A stretch of 64,000 nt of DNA from an uncultured Glaciecola sp. (lineage in GTDB: Bacteria; Pseudomonadota; Gammaproteobacteria; Enterobacterales; Alteromonadaceae). The first letter of the stretch is position 1; each line of letters begins with the position of its first letter. The stretch is taken from the NCBI GenBank assembly GCA_905479945.1, contig CAJQOP010000003.1:1-64000 (forward strand), read 5' to 3'. Of the stretch, positions 28,555-36,603 are shown piece by piece. Below the pieces are notes generated by a model. That model had not been told where the DNA came from and did not search any database. It saw nothing but the letters and a program-made list of their open reading frames with translations. The translations under genes were made by a program, and so were the position numbers.

Positions 28555-29160
28555 ATGAACCAGACCGCAAACAAAACTTCTTACCATCATGGCGATCTCA
28601 GAGCGAGCCTATTAGATGCAGCGAAAGCTATGCTCAAAGAGTCAGCTATTGAGGGTTTGTCGCTGCGAAAATTAGCCGATCGTGTAGGCGTTTCTCGCAC
28701 CGCGCCCTATCATCACTTTAAAGACAAAAATGAATTATTGTGTGCCATTGCAGAAGAAGGCTTTAGTAATTGGCATACGCTTGCACAAAGAATATTTGAA
28801 TTACCCAACCTTAGTGCCAAAGAAAAGTATCAGCAATTTATTCACGGTTATATTAGCTACGCTGCAGATAATCCTGAGCTGTATGATTTAATGTTTGGTC
28901 GGACCATATGGAAGAAAAAAGCAGCTACTGAACAACTAAAAGAAGTGGCCTATCCGAGTTTTCAGTTTCAAATTACGATGACTAAACTTTGGCAAGAGCA
29001 GGGCCTGATGCCTAAATCCGAAGATACTTTACGCTTAGCCCAAGTCACTTGGGGAACTATGCATGGCATAGCGCGGCTGCTGATTGATGGCATATACGCC
29101 GACAATAGTCACATCGACGAAATGTGCGAAACTGCAGCTAATCTGTTTACTACGCGATAG
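28555..29160 (+). CDS. TetR-family transcriptional regulator (probable fadH regulator)
   Basis: About 201 residues. The start is ATG 28555, since the longer frame from TTG 28441 would run through the operator-like repeat and adds no domain. The N-terminal helix-turn-helix reads LSLRKLADRVGVSRTAPYHH (about residues 36-55). The C-terminal part has the WHG-like pattern (LYDLMFGRTIW...WGTMHGIARLLID). Being divergent from fadH, it probably represses fadH and itself in response to a fatty acyl ligand (inference). Confidence 0.85.
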   Translation: MNQTANKTSYHHGDLRASLLDAAKAMLKESAIEGLSLRKLADRVGVSRTAPYHHFKDKNELLCAIAEEGFSNWHTLAQRIFELPNLSAKEKYQQFIHGYISYAADNPELYDLMFGRTIWKKKAATEQLKEVAYPSFQFQITMTKLWQEQGLMPKSEDTLRLAQVTWGTMHGIARLLIDGIYADNSHIDEMCETAANLFTTR

Positions 29161-29235
29161 CATTAAGCTGGTTGGGTTTTGTCGCTTACATTATCAAGTA
29201 GTGCTCAGGGAAATAGTGCGACATCTAATATTCTC

Positions 29236-30255
29236 CTATACGCCAAGCCTTGCATGCAATACGCTGCTGTTAGTTGTGTATTGAGTATTTATTCTTAACG
29301 TATCGCTTAATGATTGCTTGATTGCATATGCGGCTAAGGCTGCCTCATGAAAGCCACTTAGAATAAGCTTACGTTTTCCGGCATAAGTATTAACATCGCC
29401 TACAGCAAAAATACCTAGCGTTGAAGTTTGAAACTTTTCAGTATCAACACATATTTGGTGTCCGTGCATATCTAATCCCCAATCGTTGATCGGGCCTAAT
29501 TTAGGACTAAGTCCAAAACATACCAATAATTCGTCTAGCTCTATGTTTCTGCTTATTGCACCAGAGCGCACTTTAATATGAGTAAGCACGCCATCTTCCT
29601 CAGAGAACCCAATTGTCTGCCCTGCTAAAAATTGCATCTTGAATTGCTCACGCAATCCCTGCATTTTGGATACTGCCTCTGGCGTAGCTCTAAAATTTTC
29701 ACTGCGGTGGATCAGCAATAAATTCTTCGCGACAGGTTGCAAGGCTAAAGCGCAATCAAAGGCGTTGTCACCACCCCCTAATATCACAATATTTTTATCA
29801 ACAAATTTTGTGATATCTAAGACTTTGTAATGAAGTTGACCACCGTTAAATTTCTCAATACCTTTCACCTTTAATCTGATCGGCTCAAAAGCACCATTAC
29901 CGGCAGCAATAACAACCGCTTTACACTCAAAAATGAGCGAATTATCTGTTCGTACTTCAAACTTATGGGCTGCCAATTTTGTTATATGAGTGACTTTTTG
30001 TGAAAGGCAATAAAGTGGTTTAAAAGGCGCACATTGTACTTTTAAGTTTTCAACAATCGTGCGGGCAGATGCATTTGGCACAGCGGGTATGTCATATATC
30101 GGTTTGTCTGGATAAAGTTCACAGCATTGCCCACCTACCTCACTTAGACTATCAATAACGGCTGCAGATAGCCCTTGTAAGCCAAGTTCAAAAACTTGGA
30201 ATAAGCCAACAGGCCCAGCACCAATAATAACAATGTCTTTTTTGATTCTTCCCAT
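29236..30255 (-). CDS. Thioredoxin-reductase-like ferredoxin/flavodoxin-NADP reductase
   Basis: A 339-residue protein. It has the FAD motif IIGAGPVGLF at the N-terminus, an NADP motif ILGGGDNAFDCA (about 165) and the FAD-binding FAVGDV near the C-terminus. It lacks the redox CxxC of thioredoxin reductase and has VGGQCCELYPDKPIYDIP instead, typical of the YumC/type-2 FNR group. It transfers electrons between NADPH and ferredoxin or flavodoxin. AGGGG precedes the ATG. It is divergent from nsrR across two NsrR-type boxes, so it is probably induced by nitrosative stress. Confidence 0.88.
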   Translation of the reverse strand: MGRIKKDIVIIGAGPVGLFQVFELGLQGLSAAVIDSLSEVGGQCCELYPDKPIYDIPAVPNASARTIVENLKVQCAPFKPLYCLSQKVTHITKLAAHKFEVRTDNSLIFECKAVVIAAGNGAFEPIRLKVKGIEKFNGGQLHYKVLDITKFVDKNIVILGGGDNAFDCALALQPVAKNLLLIHRSENFRATPEAVSKMQGLREQFKMQFLAGQTIGFSEEDGVLTHIKVRSGAISRNIELDELLVCFGLSPKLGPINDWGLDMHGHQICVDTEKFQTSTLGIFAVGDVNTYAGKRKLILSGFHEAALAAYAIKQSLSDTLRINTQYTTNSSVLHARLGV

Positions 30256-30282
30256 TTTAATACCCCTAACTAGAGTAATTTA

Positions 30283-30305
30283 AACATACATATTATATGT
30301 TCTTT
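30283..30305. promoter_or_regulatory. NsrR-type binding box 1
   Basis: An 11-1-11 imperfect palindrome with left half AACATACATAT, centre T and right half ATATGTTCTTT (8 of 11 complementary). It shares the ACATATTA-ATGT core with the second box 26 bases away and lies in the FNR/nsrR gap. The NsrR consensus is two 11-base inverted AAGATGCATTT-like halves around one base. Confidence 0.6.
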
Positions 30306-30308
30306 ATA

Positions 30309-30331
30309 AAAATACATATTAGATGTATCTT
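30309..30331. promoter_or_regulatory. NsrR-type binding box 2
   Basis: Left half AAAATACATAT, centre T, right half AGATGTATCTT, with 9 of 11 positions complementary. This is close to the known 11-1-11 NsrR operator. Box centres are 26 bases apart, roughly 2.5 helical turns. Confidence 0.7.
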
Positions 30332-30370
30332 ATAAATGTGTCAATTATTAAATAGCTTTTGAGGTGCATA

Positions 30371-30799
30371 GTGCAGTTAACTCGTCATACCGATTATGGA
30401 ATAAGAATATTGATTTATTTGGCTATAATGCCTAAAGAAGTCAGAGCTAATATAGATATGCTCAGTGAGGCCTATGGCATTTCTCGAAACAACATCAATA
30501 AAATAGTCCATCAGCTGGGGCAAGCTAAGGTAATAGAGACAAAACGAGGAAAAGGTGGCGGCTTCTATTTGGCTAAAGAACCAACTGATATTAATATTGG
30601 GGAAATGGTGATATTGATGGAAAACTCGCTAGAAATAGTTGATTGTAAAAAGCAAAGATGCGCCATTATGCCTGCTTGCAAATTAAAACATGCACTGGAT
30701 CTAGCAACCCAGTCTTTTTTAAACACCTTACGCGGGTTTACATTAGCAGACCTAATTGAAACAAAAGAAGCTTCATTGATTCAGTTGCTAAAGTTATAA
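30371..30799 (+). CDS. nsrR: NsrR, nitric-oxide-sensing Rrf2-family repressor
   Basis: About 142 residues. GTG 30371, six bases after GAGG, gives the standard NsrR opening MQLTRHTDYGIRILIYLA. The winged helix includes ISRNNINKIVHQL. The iron-sulfur cysteines are conserved (VDCKKQRCAIMPACKL, about 86-101), followed by the family tail FTLADLIE. NO damages the cluster and releases repression. It is divergent from the FNR gene across two matching boxes, implying autoregulation and control of that gene. Confidence 0.92.
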   Translation: MQLTRHTDYGIRILIYLAIMPKEVRANIDMLSEAYGISRNNINKIVHQLGQAKVIETKRGKGGGFYLAKEPTDINIGEMVILMENSLEIVDCKKQRCAIMPACKLKHALDLATQSFLNTLRGFTLADLIETKEASLIQLLKL

Positions 30800-30914
30800 A
30801 AATAGGCAAATGCAGTGCAACGCTTTACTAGCTATGATTTTCGACTTATTCTGGGTTGTCCCCTCATAAAAGCACAAAAAATTAGAATAATAAATAGAAC
30901 AGGAGTTATATGCC

Positions 30915-33392
30915 ATGTCATCATTTCGTTTGTCGCCCTATCATCAATTATCTTTAGCGGCGGTTTTCAGTTTAAGCGCAATTAGTTCCGCATGCTTTGC
31001 GAGTAGCCCACTACAGACGGACTCAACTAATGCCTCGCAAAAGCCAGCCCAAGAAGCACCTCCCATATTACAGCCAGGCGCACCTGGCCAAGCAGCGCGG
31101 ATGCTAAGCGCAGAAGACGCAGTCAAAATTGCCGGCACAAGCTATACCAATGATGACGTATCTTTTATGCAAAATATGATACCTCATCATGGTCAAGCGG
31201 TTGATATGGCAGTGCTGGTAGAGGAAAGAACAAACAACAAAGAAATTATCGATATAGCTGGTCGCATTCGCAAATCTCAGGCCGACGAAATTGCTTTTAT
31301 GCAAGATTGGTTAGAACAGCGCAGCGAGCAAACTGATATCGACCATTCAATGCATATGGATCATAGCTTAATGGGTATGGCGACGATGCCGCAAATGGAT
31401 GAACTTGAGGCTTCACAGGGCACTGAATTTGATCGCATATTCTTAAGCTTAATGATCCCTCATCATGAAGGCGCAGTGCGCATGGTCGACGATTTACTCG
31501 AACAATCAGGTTCTGCTTACGACCCCATTCTTTACGACTTTGTTAACGATATTGTAAATGACCAAAATGCTGAAATTACTCGCATGGATAGTTTATTGGC
31601 AAATTTGTCTACCGACAAACGTGTTGGCTTAGCGGCCGGTTTCAGAGATGCCGGACAAGCTTCGCTAAACCTTAAGTTATTGAGTTCATTGCCACGCCCC
31701 AACGGTTTTTTTGATCCAGAAAACCCATCCAATTTGCCTCCTATCAAAATGCCAGATCCTGACGAAGTATCTGATGAACGTTCAGGCGAGGACGACGGAG
31801 ATGCCAAAACAGAATGGGCCGAACGCTGGCCATTGCTGAGTTTTTGGAATACAGATATGGCGTTCTCCGGCGACATTTTGGTAGCAGGGAATTATCACGG
31901 TTTTAATATTTACAAAATGGGCGACGACGGCATGCCTAATTTGGCAAGTTCTATTGTTTGCCCAGGCGGACAAGGTGATGTCTCGATTGTGGGTGATTTA
32001 CTCATTATGTCTGTGGAACAAACACGCGGTCGAATAGATTGCGGCTTACAAGGCATAAGTGATGATGTGAGTGACGAACGCTTCCGTGGTTTACGTATTT
32101 TTGATATCTCAGATATCACCTTGCCCAAGCAAGTTGGCTTAGTGCAAACCTGCAGAGGTTCGCATACACATTCAATTGTATCAGCCGACGACAAACGCAT
32201 AGTAGTCTACAATTCAGGCACCGCCGGCGTGCGCGACGAAGAAGAGTTAGAAGGTTGTATTGGTGATATTCCAGGCGATAATCGTACCGCCTTATTCAGA
32301 ATAGACGTAGTAGAAATACCGGTTAAGAACCCAGCTAAAGCGCGCATAACTTCAAGCCCTGCGGTATTTGCTGATGACGAAGGACGTTTGTCTGGGCTGT
32401 GGCGAGGTGGTGATCATGGAGATGGCACTCAGCGCACCAACGTAACCGACCAATGCCACGACATTACGATTTTTCCATCACTTAATTTAGCCGCTGGCGC
32501 ATGTTCAGGTAACGGTATTTTATTAGATATATCTAATCCATTAGAGCCTAAACGTATTGACGAAGTATCCGATCCTGGTTTTGCATATTGGCATTCAGCT
32601 ACCTTTAATAATGACGGCACAAAAGTTTTGTTTACCGACGAATGGGGCGGCGGCACGCAACCACGTTGCAGAGCGTCGGACCCTAAAACGTGGGGCGCGA
32701 ATGCGTTTTATGAAGTAAAAGAGGGCAAGCTTACATTTCAAAGCTATTACAAAATTGATGCTCCACAGTCTGAGCAAGAAAATTGCGTAGCGCACAATGG
32801 TTCAATAGTGCCCGTTCCAGGCCGTGATATTTTCGTGCAGGCTTGGTATCAAGGCGGTTTGTCGGTCATCGACTTTACCGACACAGCAAACCCTTTCGAA
32901 ATAGCCTATTTTGACCGCGGCCCGGTTCACGACGAACGTATGGTAGTTGGCGGCTATTGGTCTACTTATTGGTACAACGGTAAGATTTATGGCACTGAGA
33001 TTTTACGTGGGCTAGATATCATGGAGTTAGAAGCGAGTGAGTTTTTAACTGACAATGAACTTGCTGCAGCAAAAATAGCTGATATGGGAAATACTTTTAA
33101 TCCACAGCAGCAATTCCCTGTCACTTGGCCTGCAGAACCAGTGGTTGCTTTAGCTTATTTAGACCAGCTTGAGCGTGACGGTGGTTTAGATAAAGGTACG
33201 CTCCATAAAACAAGGAGTATGCTTACCGAGGCTCAGCAGCTAATGACCTCGGGAGAGGCCGATCGCAAGTTTGCTAAAGCAATGAAAAAGCTAGCGTCTA
33301 AGCTTAAATCTAACAGCAAAGATGAAACGGCCAAAAAGCGAGTGATGGCTTTAAGTGAAACCTTAGCGGCAATTGCCAAAGGCATTCGTTAA
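30915..33392 (+). CDS. Exported DUF305-DUF305-LVIVD repeat protein
   Basis: An 825-residue protein with a signal peptide (cleavage near CFA-SS). Two ferritin-like DUF305 modules each contain a paired-His motif: MIPHHGQAVDM (about 92) and MIPHHEGAVRM (about 180). A His/Met-rich link (DHSMHMDH) lies between them. The rest is a beta-propeller-like LVIVD region with LRIFDISD, ILLDISNPLEP and LSVIDFTDTANP. DUF305 proteins are often linked to copper or other metal handling; the His/Met content fits this but does not prove it. AGGAG precedes ATG 30915. The next two genes appear to form a unit with it. Confidence 0.85.
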   Translation: MSSFRLSPYHQLSLAAVFSLSAISSACFASSPLQTDSTNASQKPAQEAPPILQPGAPGQAARMLSAEDAVKIAGTSYTNDDVSFMQNMIPHHGQAVDMAVLVEERTNNKEIIDIAGRIRKSQADEIAFMQDWLEQRSEQTDIDHSMHMDHSLMGMATMPQMDELEASQGTEFDRIFLSLMIPHHEGAVRMVDDLLEQSGSAYDPILYDFVNDIVNDQNAEITRMDSLLANLSTDKRVGLAAGFRDAGQASLNLKLLSSLPRPNGFFDPENPSNLPPIKMPDPDEVSDERSGEDDGDAKTEWAERWPLLSFWNTDMAFSGDILVAGNYHGFNIYKMGDDGMPNLASSIVCPGGQGDVSIVGDLLIMSVEQTRGRIDCGLQGISDDVSDERFRGLRIFDISDITLPKQVGLVQTCRGSHTHSIVSADDKRIVVYNSGTAGVRDEEELEGCIGDIPGDNRTALFRIDVVEIPVKNPAKARITSSPAVFADDEGRLSGLWRGGDHGDGTQRTNVTDQCHDITIFPSLNLAAGACSGNGILLDISNPLEPKRIDEVSDPGFAYWHSATFNNDGTKVLFTDEWGGGTQPRCRASDPKTWGANAFYEVKEGKLTFQSYYKIDAPQSEQENCVAHNGSIVPVPGRDIFVQAWYQGGLSVIDFTDTANPFEIAYFDRGPVHDERMVVGGYWSTYWYNGKIYGTEILRGLDIMELEASEFLTDNELAAAKIADMGNTFNPQQQFPVTWPAEPVVALAYLDQLERDGGLDKGTLHKTRSMLTEAQQLMTSGEADRKFAKAMKKLASKLKSNSKDETAKKRVMALSETLAAIAKGIR

Positions 33393-33491
33393 TAAAAAAA
33401 CTCAATACCAAACCATGGAGCCTAAGCCCTCACGGCAGTTTATTGACTGCGTTTGGGCTTTGTAAGCATGTACTTACTATGAGAGAAATCC

Positions 33492-34187
33492 TTGCCCAGT
33501 AATACTCTACGATCCATTGTGCTGATGCTAAGCATTATATTAATGAGTATGTCGTTTGACATACTTGCTCATGGCATTGACGAAGATACTCGTATTTTCC
33601 TGGAGCAAAATGAGGGTGTCCAATTTATAGCGTTTATCTATATTGGCGCTAAGCACATGTTTACAGGTTATGACCACATACTGTTTTTAGTTGGCGTCAT
33701 ATTTTTCCTATATCGCAGCCGAGATGTGTTGCTGTATGTGAGCATGTTTACTGTTGGTCACAGCATCACCTTGCTCTGGGGCGTGCTTGGAGATATTCAG
33801 CTTAATCCTTACCTAATAGACGCAATTATTGGTTTTTCTGTGATCTACAAAGGTTTTGATAACTTAGGCGGCTTCAAACGACTGCTAGGCAAACAACCGA
33901 GCACAAAAATAGCCGTATTAATATTTGGCTTGTTTCACGGTTTTGGTTTAGCAACAAAACTACAAGAATTTGAATTAGCATCAGATGGACTAGTAGCTAA
34001 CATGATTGCCTTCAACATTGGCGTCGAACTTGGCCAATTTATGGCGCTCGCTTTTATCGTCATTGCGATTAATTTTTGGCGCAAGTTACCTTCATTCCAG
34101 CATTTTGCTACTGCAATCAACACGATTTTAATGAGCGCGGGGCTAATGTTAGTTGGCCTGCAATTAACCGGCTACTATTTGTCTTAG
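33492..34187 (+). CDS. HupE/UreJ-family membrane protein (second copy in window)
   Basis: A 231-residue protein starting at TTG 33492 behind GAGAG, with a signal peptide ending near ILAHG. Six or so membrane helices carry the family His/Asp motifs KHMFTGYDHILF, FTVGHSITLLW, FGLFHGFGLA and FNIGVELGQ. It is shorter than the first family member (440-1450) because it lacks the long extracytoplasmic N-terminus. Metal transport is the family expectation, and the metal is unknown. It lies 99 bases after the DUF305-LVIVD gene and 20 bases before the anchor protein gene. Confidence 0.83.
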   Translation: MPSNTLRSIVLMLSIILMSMSFDILAHGIDEDTRIFLEQNEGVQFIAFIYIGAKHMFTGYDHILFLVGVIFFLYRSRDVLLYVSMFTVGHSITLLWGVLGDIQLNPYLIDAIIGFSVIYKGFDNLGGFKRLLGKQPSTKIAVLIFGLFHGFGLATKLQEFELASDGLVANMIAFNIGVELGQFMALAFIVIAINFWRKLPSFQHFATAINTILMSAGLMLVGLQLTGYYLS

Positions 34188-34207
34188 CAATGAACGAGAG
34201 AAACATT

Positions 34208-34723
34208 ATGACCCCACACGTAGTTAGTACAAAAACACTACTGAAATCTACAGTTGCAGCCTCTGTAGTTGCCATAATTGTATTCGTTTGCTTTATTCTA
34301 CCTGCAGAATACAACATTGACCCAACGCATATCGGCCATAAGTTAGGTTTGACAGCATTAGCGCATCACGACGAAGCTGAAACATCGGTTAAGGCTCAGA
34401 GCCAGCAACAAGTGATTGAAGTCACTGTGCCTGCAGGAAGAGGCATTGAGTACAAATTCCAAATGGCTCAGTATGACAAGATGACGTATGAGTGGCTAAG
34501 CGATGGTGCATCACTTTACTTTGACTTGCACGGTGAGCCACAAGGAGATACCACCGGCTACTTTGAAAGTTATGCAATAGCCACTTTAAGCGAAATGAAA
34601 GGCAGCTTCACTGCCCCGTTTAATGGATCTCATGGATGGTATTGGAAAAACACAAGTAACAAGCCTGTTGCCATTCAATTGACCGTTGAAGGTCAATATG
34701 AGGTGATTGGTCTTAAGCAATGA
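34208..34723 (+). CDS. Single-pass membrane-anchored periplasmic protein next to HupE/UreJ
   Basis: About 171 residues from ATG 34208 (an ATG at 34190 is possible). One membrane helix (about 15-35) is followed by a periplasmic beta-rich domain with IEYKFQMAQYDKMTYEW and aromatic-rich FNGSHGWYWKN. Proteins of this kind, called transmembrane anchor proteins, recur beside HupE/UreJ-type genes. Function is unknown; a role in assembly or metal delivery with the upstream protein is inferred. Confidence 0.7.
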   Translation: MTPHVVSTKTLLKSTVAASVVAIIVFVCFILPAEYNIDPTHIGHKLGLTALAHHDEAETSVKAQSQQQVIEVTVPAGRGIEYKFQMAQYDKMTYEWLSDGASLYFDLHGEPQGDTTGYFESYAIATLSEMKGSFTAPFNGSHGWYWKNTSNKPVAIQLTVEGQYEVIGLKQ

Positions 34724-34750
34724 TGCAAAAACGGCGCTTATCCATCTGTT

Positions 34751-34800
34751 TGCATGAATTTATTGATATGGGAGGTGAGACGATACCCCACTTTATATTC
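34751..34800. repeat. REP-like intergenic repeat, partial copy D
   Basis: It shares ATCTGT, TTTATTGA, GTGAGAC and CCACTTTATA with the element at 48310-48380 and the GATACCCCAC/TTATA core with the element at 50270-50295. It is a short decayed copy between the anchor protein gene and the MFS gene. Confidence 0.4.
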
Positions 34801-34876
34801 TTGCTGCTTAAGCGCTCAGCCTTAAACATAACAATCTTATAGAATTTGAATAAGTGAATACCTAGGATTAGAAAAA

Positions 34877-36070
34877 CTACTTTTTGTCTTTAAACTTAAG
34901 CGTAAAGAAAAACAATATAAAGTAGCTTCCAAAGGCAAACCAATACGGTAACGCGCCATCTATTGAATATAAATAAGTACCTAATAAGGGTCCTATCGCG
35001 AAACCTAGAGGCGGGCAGGAGCCAGCTACACCAGCCACTGCACCCTGCTCTTCAGATGAGACAGCAAGAGAAGCGCCAGCCATAAATCCGGGCCCTGCGA
35101 GGCCCATACCCAAGCCCAGAATACACATCGCCAGTATATATATGCTCTGAGTATGGCCCAATGCCATAATACCAAAAGCGATCATCATTATAGGCATCGA
35201 TATTCTAAGCAACACAAATGGTCTTACAGACAAACGAGGAATGACTAGCAGCTGCACAAACAAGGCGGCCGCCGCTGAAAACATTAAGCTAACACCCACA
35301 ATTTTGGCGGTTTCAATGCCACTGAGCCCCAACTCATCTTGAAAGCGAAACGCAATAGTTTGTTGCACAATGGCAAATCCCATGAACAAAAGCACCCCGG
35401 CGACAACCAGCGGGAAAATTCTCGGGTCAGTATATTTGAGCCTCGGTTGCTTTATTGTCACGGCTGCTTTTGGCAACTCGGGCAAAGCATAAAGTGTTAA
35501 GACTGCAGCGACTAGGGTTAATAAAACGGAGAAGTATAGTGGCGCGAGCAAACTAATGGTGGCGAGCAATCCACCAATGGCTGGCCCTAATATTGAACCA
35601 ATATTACCTGCAGCACCAATCGCTCCCATACCTTTAATGCGATCTTCTGCAGTCGTAATGTCAGCCATGTAGGCATTAGCTGATGGCGACACTGCCGCCA
35701 TTACCGTTGCATTGGCAACACGGGTCACAATCAACAATACTAGCGCTGTTATGGGAACAAGATAACCCAGAAGTGCCATTTGAAACACACCGGCAAACAT
35801 CACTGTTCCTGCTGAATAACCAAACAGCCCTATCAACAGAATCCTTCTTCTACCCCAAACGTCGCTAGCTCTTCCCCAAAAAGGGCTGACCAGAAACAAG
35901 GTTAAAGATGATGCAGAAATAATGGCTCCAATTTGCACTTCTATCAGGCCCACTTCTCTTCCAAGTGGAGCTAATATTGCAAATAGTACTGTTTGCGCAA
36001 AACCCATCGTTGCCGCAGCTAACAAGAGTGTACGTTTAGCAAAAACATTAGCCGTATGAGACTGTGTCAT
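34877..36070 (-). CDS. MFS drug/metabolite exporter
   Basis: A 397-residue, 12-helix major facilitator. The loop between helices 2 and 3 reads GRASDVWGRRRILLIG (the MFS motif A), and helix 5 carries the antiporter-like GNIGSILGPAIGGL. It belongs to the TetA/multidrug-type exporters of the MFS. The substrate is unknown. It stands alone, convergent with the anchor protein gene. Confidence 0.85.
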   Translation of the reverse strand: MTQSHTANVFAKRTLLLAAATMGFAQTVLFAILAPLGREVGLIEVQIGAIISASSLTLFLVSPFWGRASDVWGRRRILLIGLFGYSAGTVMFAGVFQMALLGYLVPITALVLLIVTRVANATVMAAVSPSANAYMADITTAEDRIKGMGAIGAAGNIGSILGPAIGGLLATISLLAPLYFSVLLTLVAAVLTLYALPELPKAAVTIKQPRLKYTDPRIFPLVVAGVLLFMGFAIVQQTIAFRFQDELGLSGIETAKIVGVSLMFSAAAALFVQLLVIPRLSVRPFVLLRISMPIMMIAFGIMALGHTQSIYILAMCILGLGMGLAGPGFMAGASLAVSSEEQGAVAGVAGSCPPLGFAIGPLLGTYLYSIDGALPYWFAFGSYFILFFFTLKFKDKK

Positions 36071-36603
36071 TAATCCCGCGCTCCTAAGTCAATATAAATG
36101 ACATTCATGCTCATCAAAAAACCTTCGTATACATCGAATCACTGGTGGTGAATACGCTGTTGCTGCAACGTTCGTATCAAGAGTTCCCATAGTATCGATT
36201 AACGGTGAGTTTTTCAGCTTATTATCTCTTTAATCACTTGCTAATACTCAGTAGGCCACACGTGGCGGTTACTCAAATTACAATGAAGACGATGAGCTTC
36301 GTTTGTTTGCTTAATTGTTCTGTATTAGACACAACAATCTTGTTTTGCTCACCGGATAAAGCGAGTGGAGAAAGCAGCTAATTAAACCATTAAGTATGAA
36401 GGTGCGTATCGTCTAGCTGTTCTTAGCGGAAAATCTAGATCGTTAGTAGTTTTGACGTATTTTTAACGCACAGCCCTTGTTTCTATTTTGCTAAATGCGT
36501 AGTGTCAGCAAAGTACCGCGTTAGCAAAAATTTAGTTAGCCGGTGAAAGAATATTGGAAGTAAGTGAACGCTAAGCAAACAAAATAATAAAAAAGGAAGT
36601 GAA
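36071..36603. other. Intergenic region, nothing recognised
   Basis: This 533-base region lies between the divergent MFS and S9 peptidase genes. No open frame with a ribosome-binding site, hairpin terminator or operator was recognised. It must hold both promoters. Confidence 0.35.

Noticed and set aside
33424-33460. AAGCCC/GGGCTT hairpin between the DUF305 and HupE-like genes as a terminator
   Set aside because: The stem is interrupted, there is no T-run after it, and the following gene looks cotranscribed.
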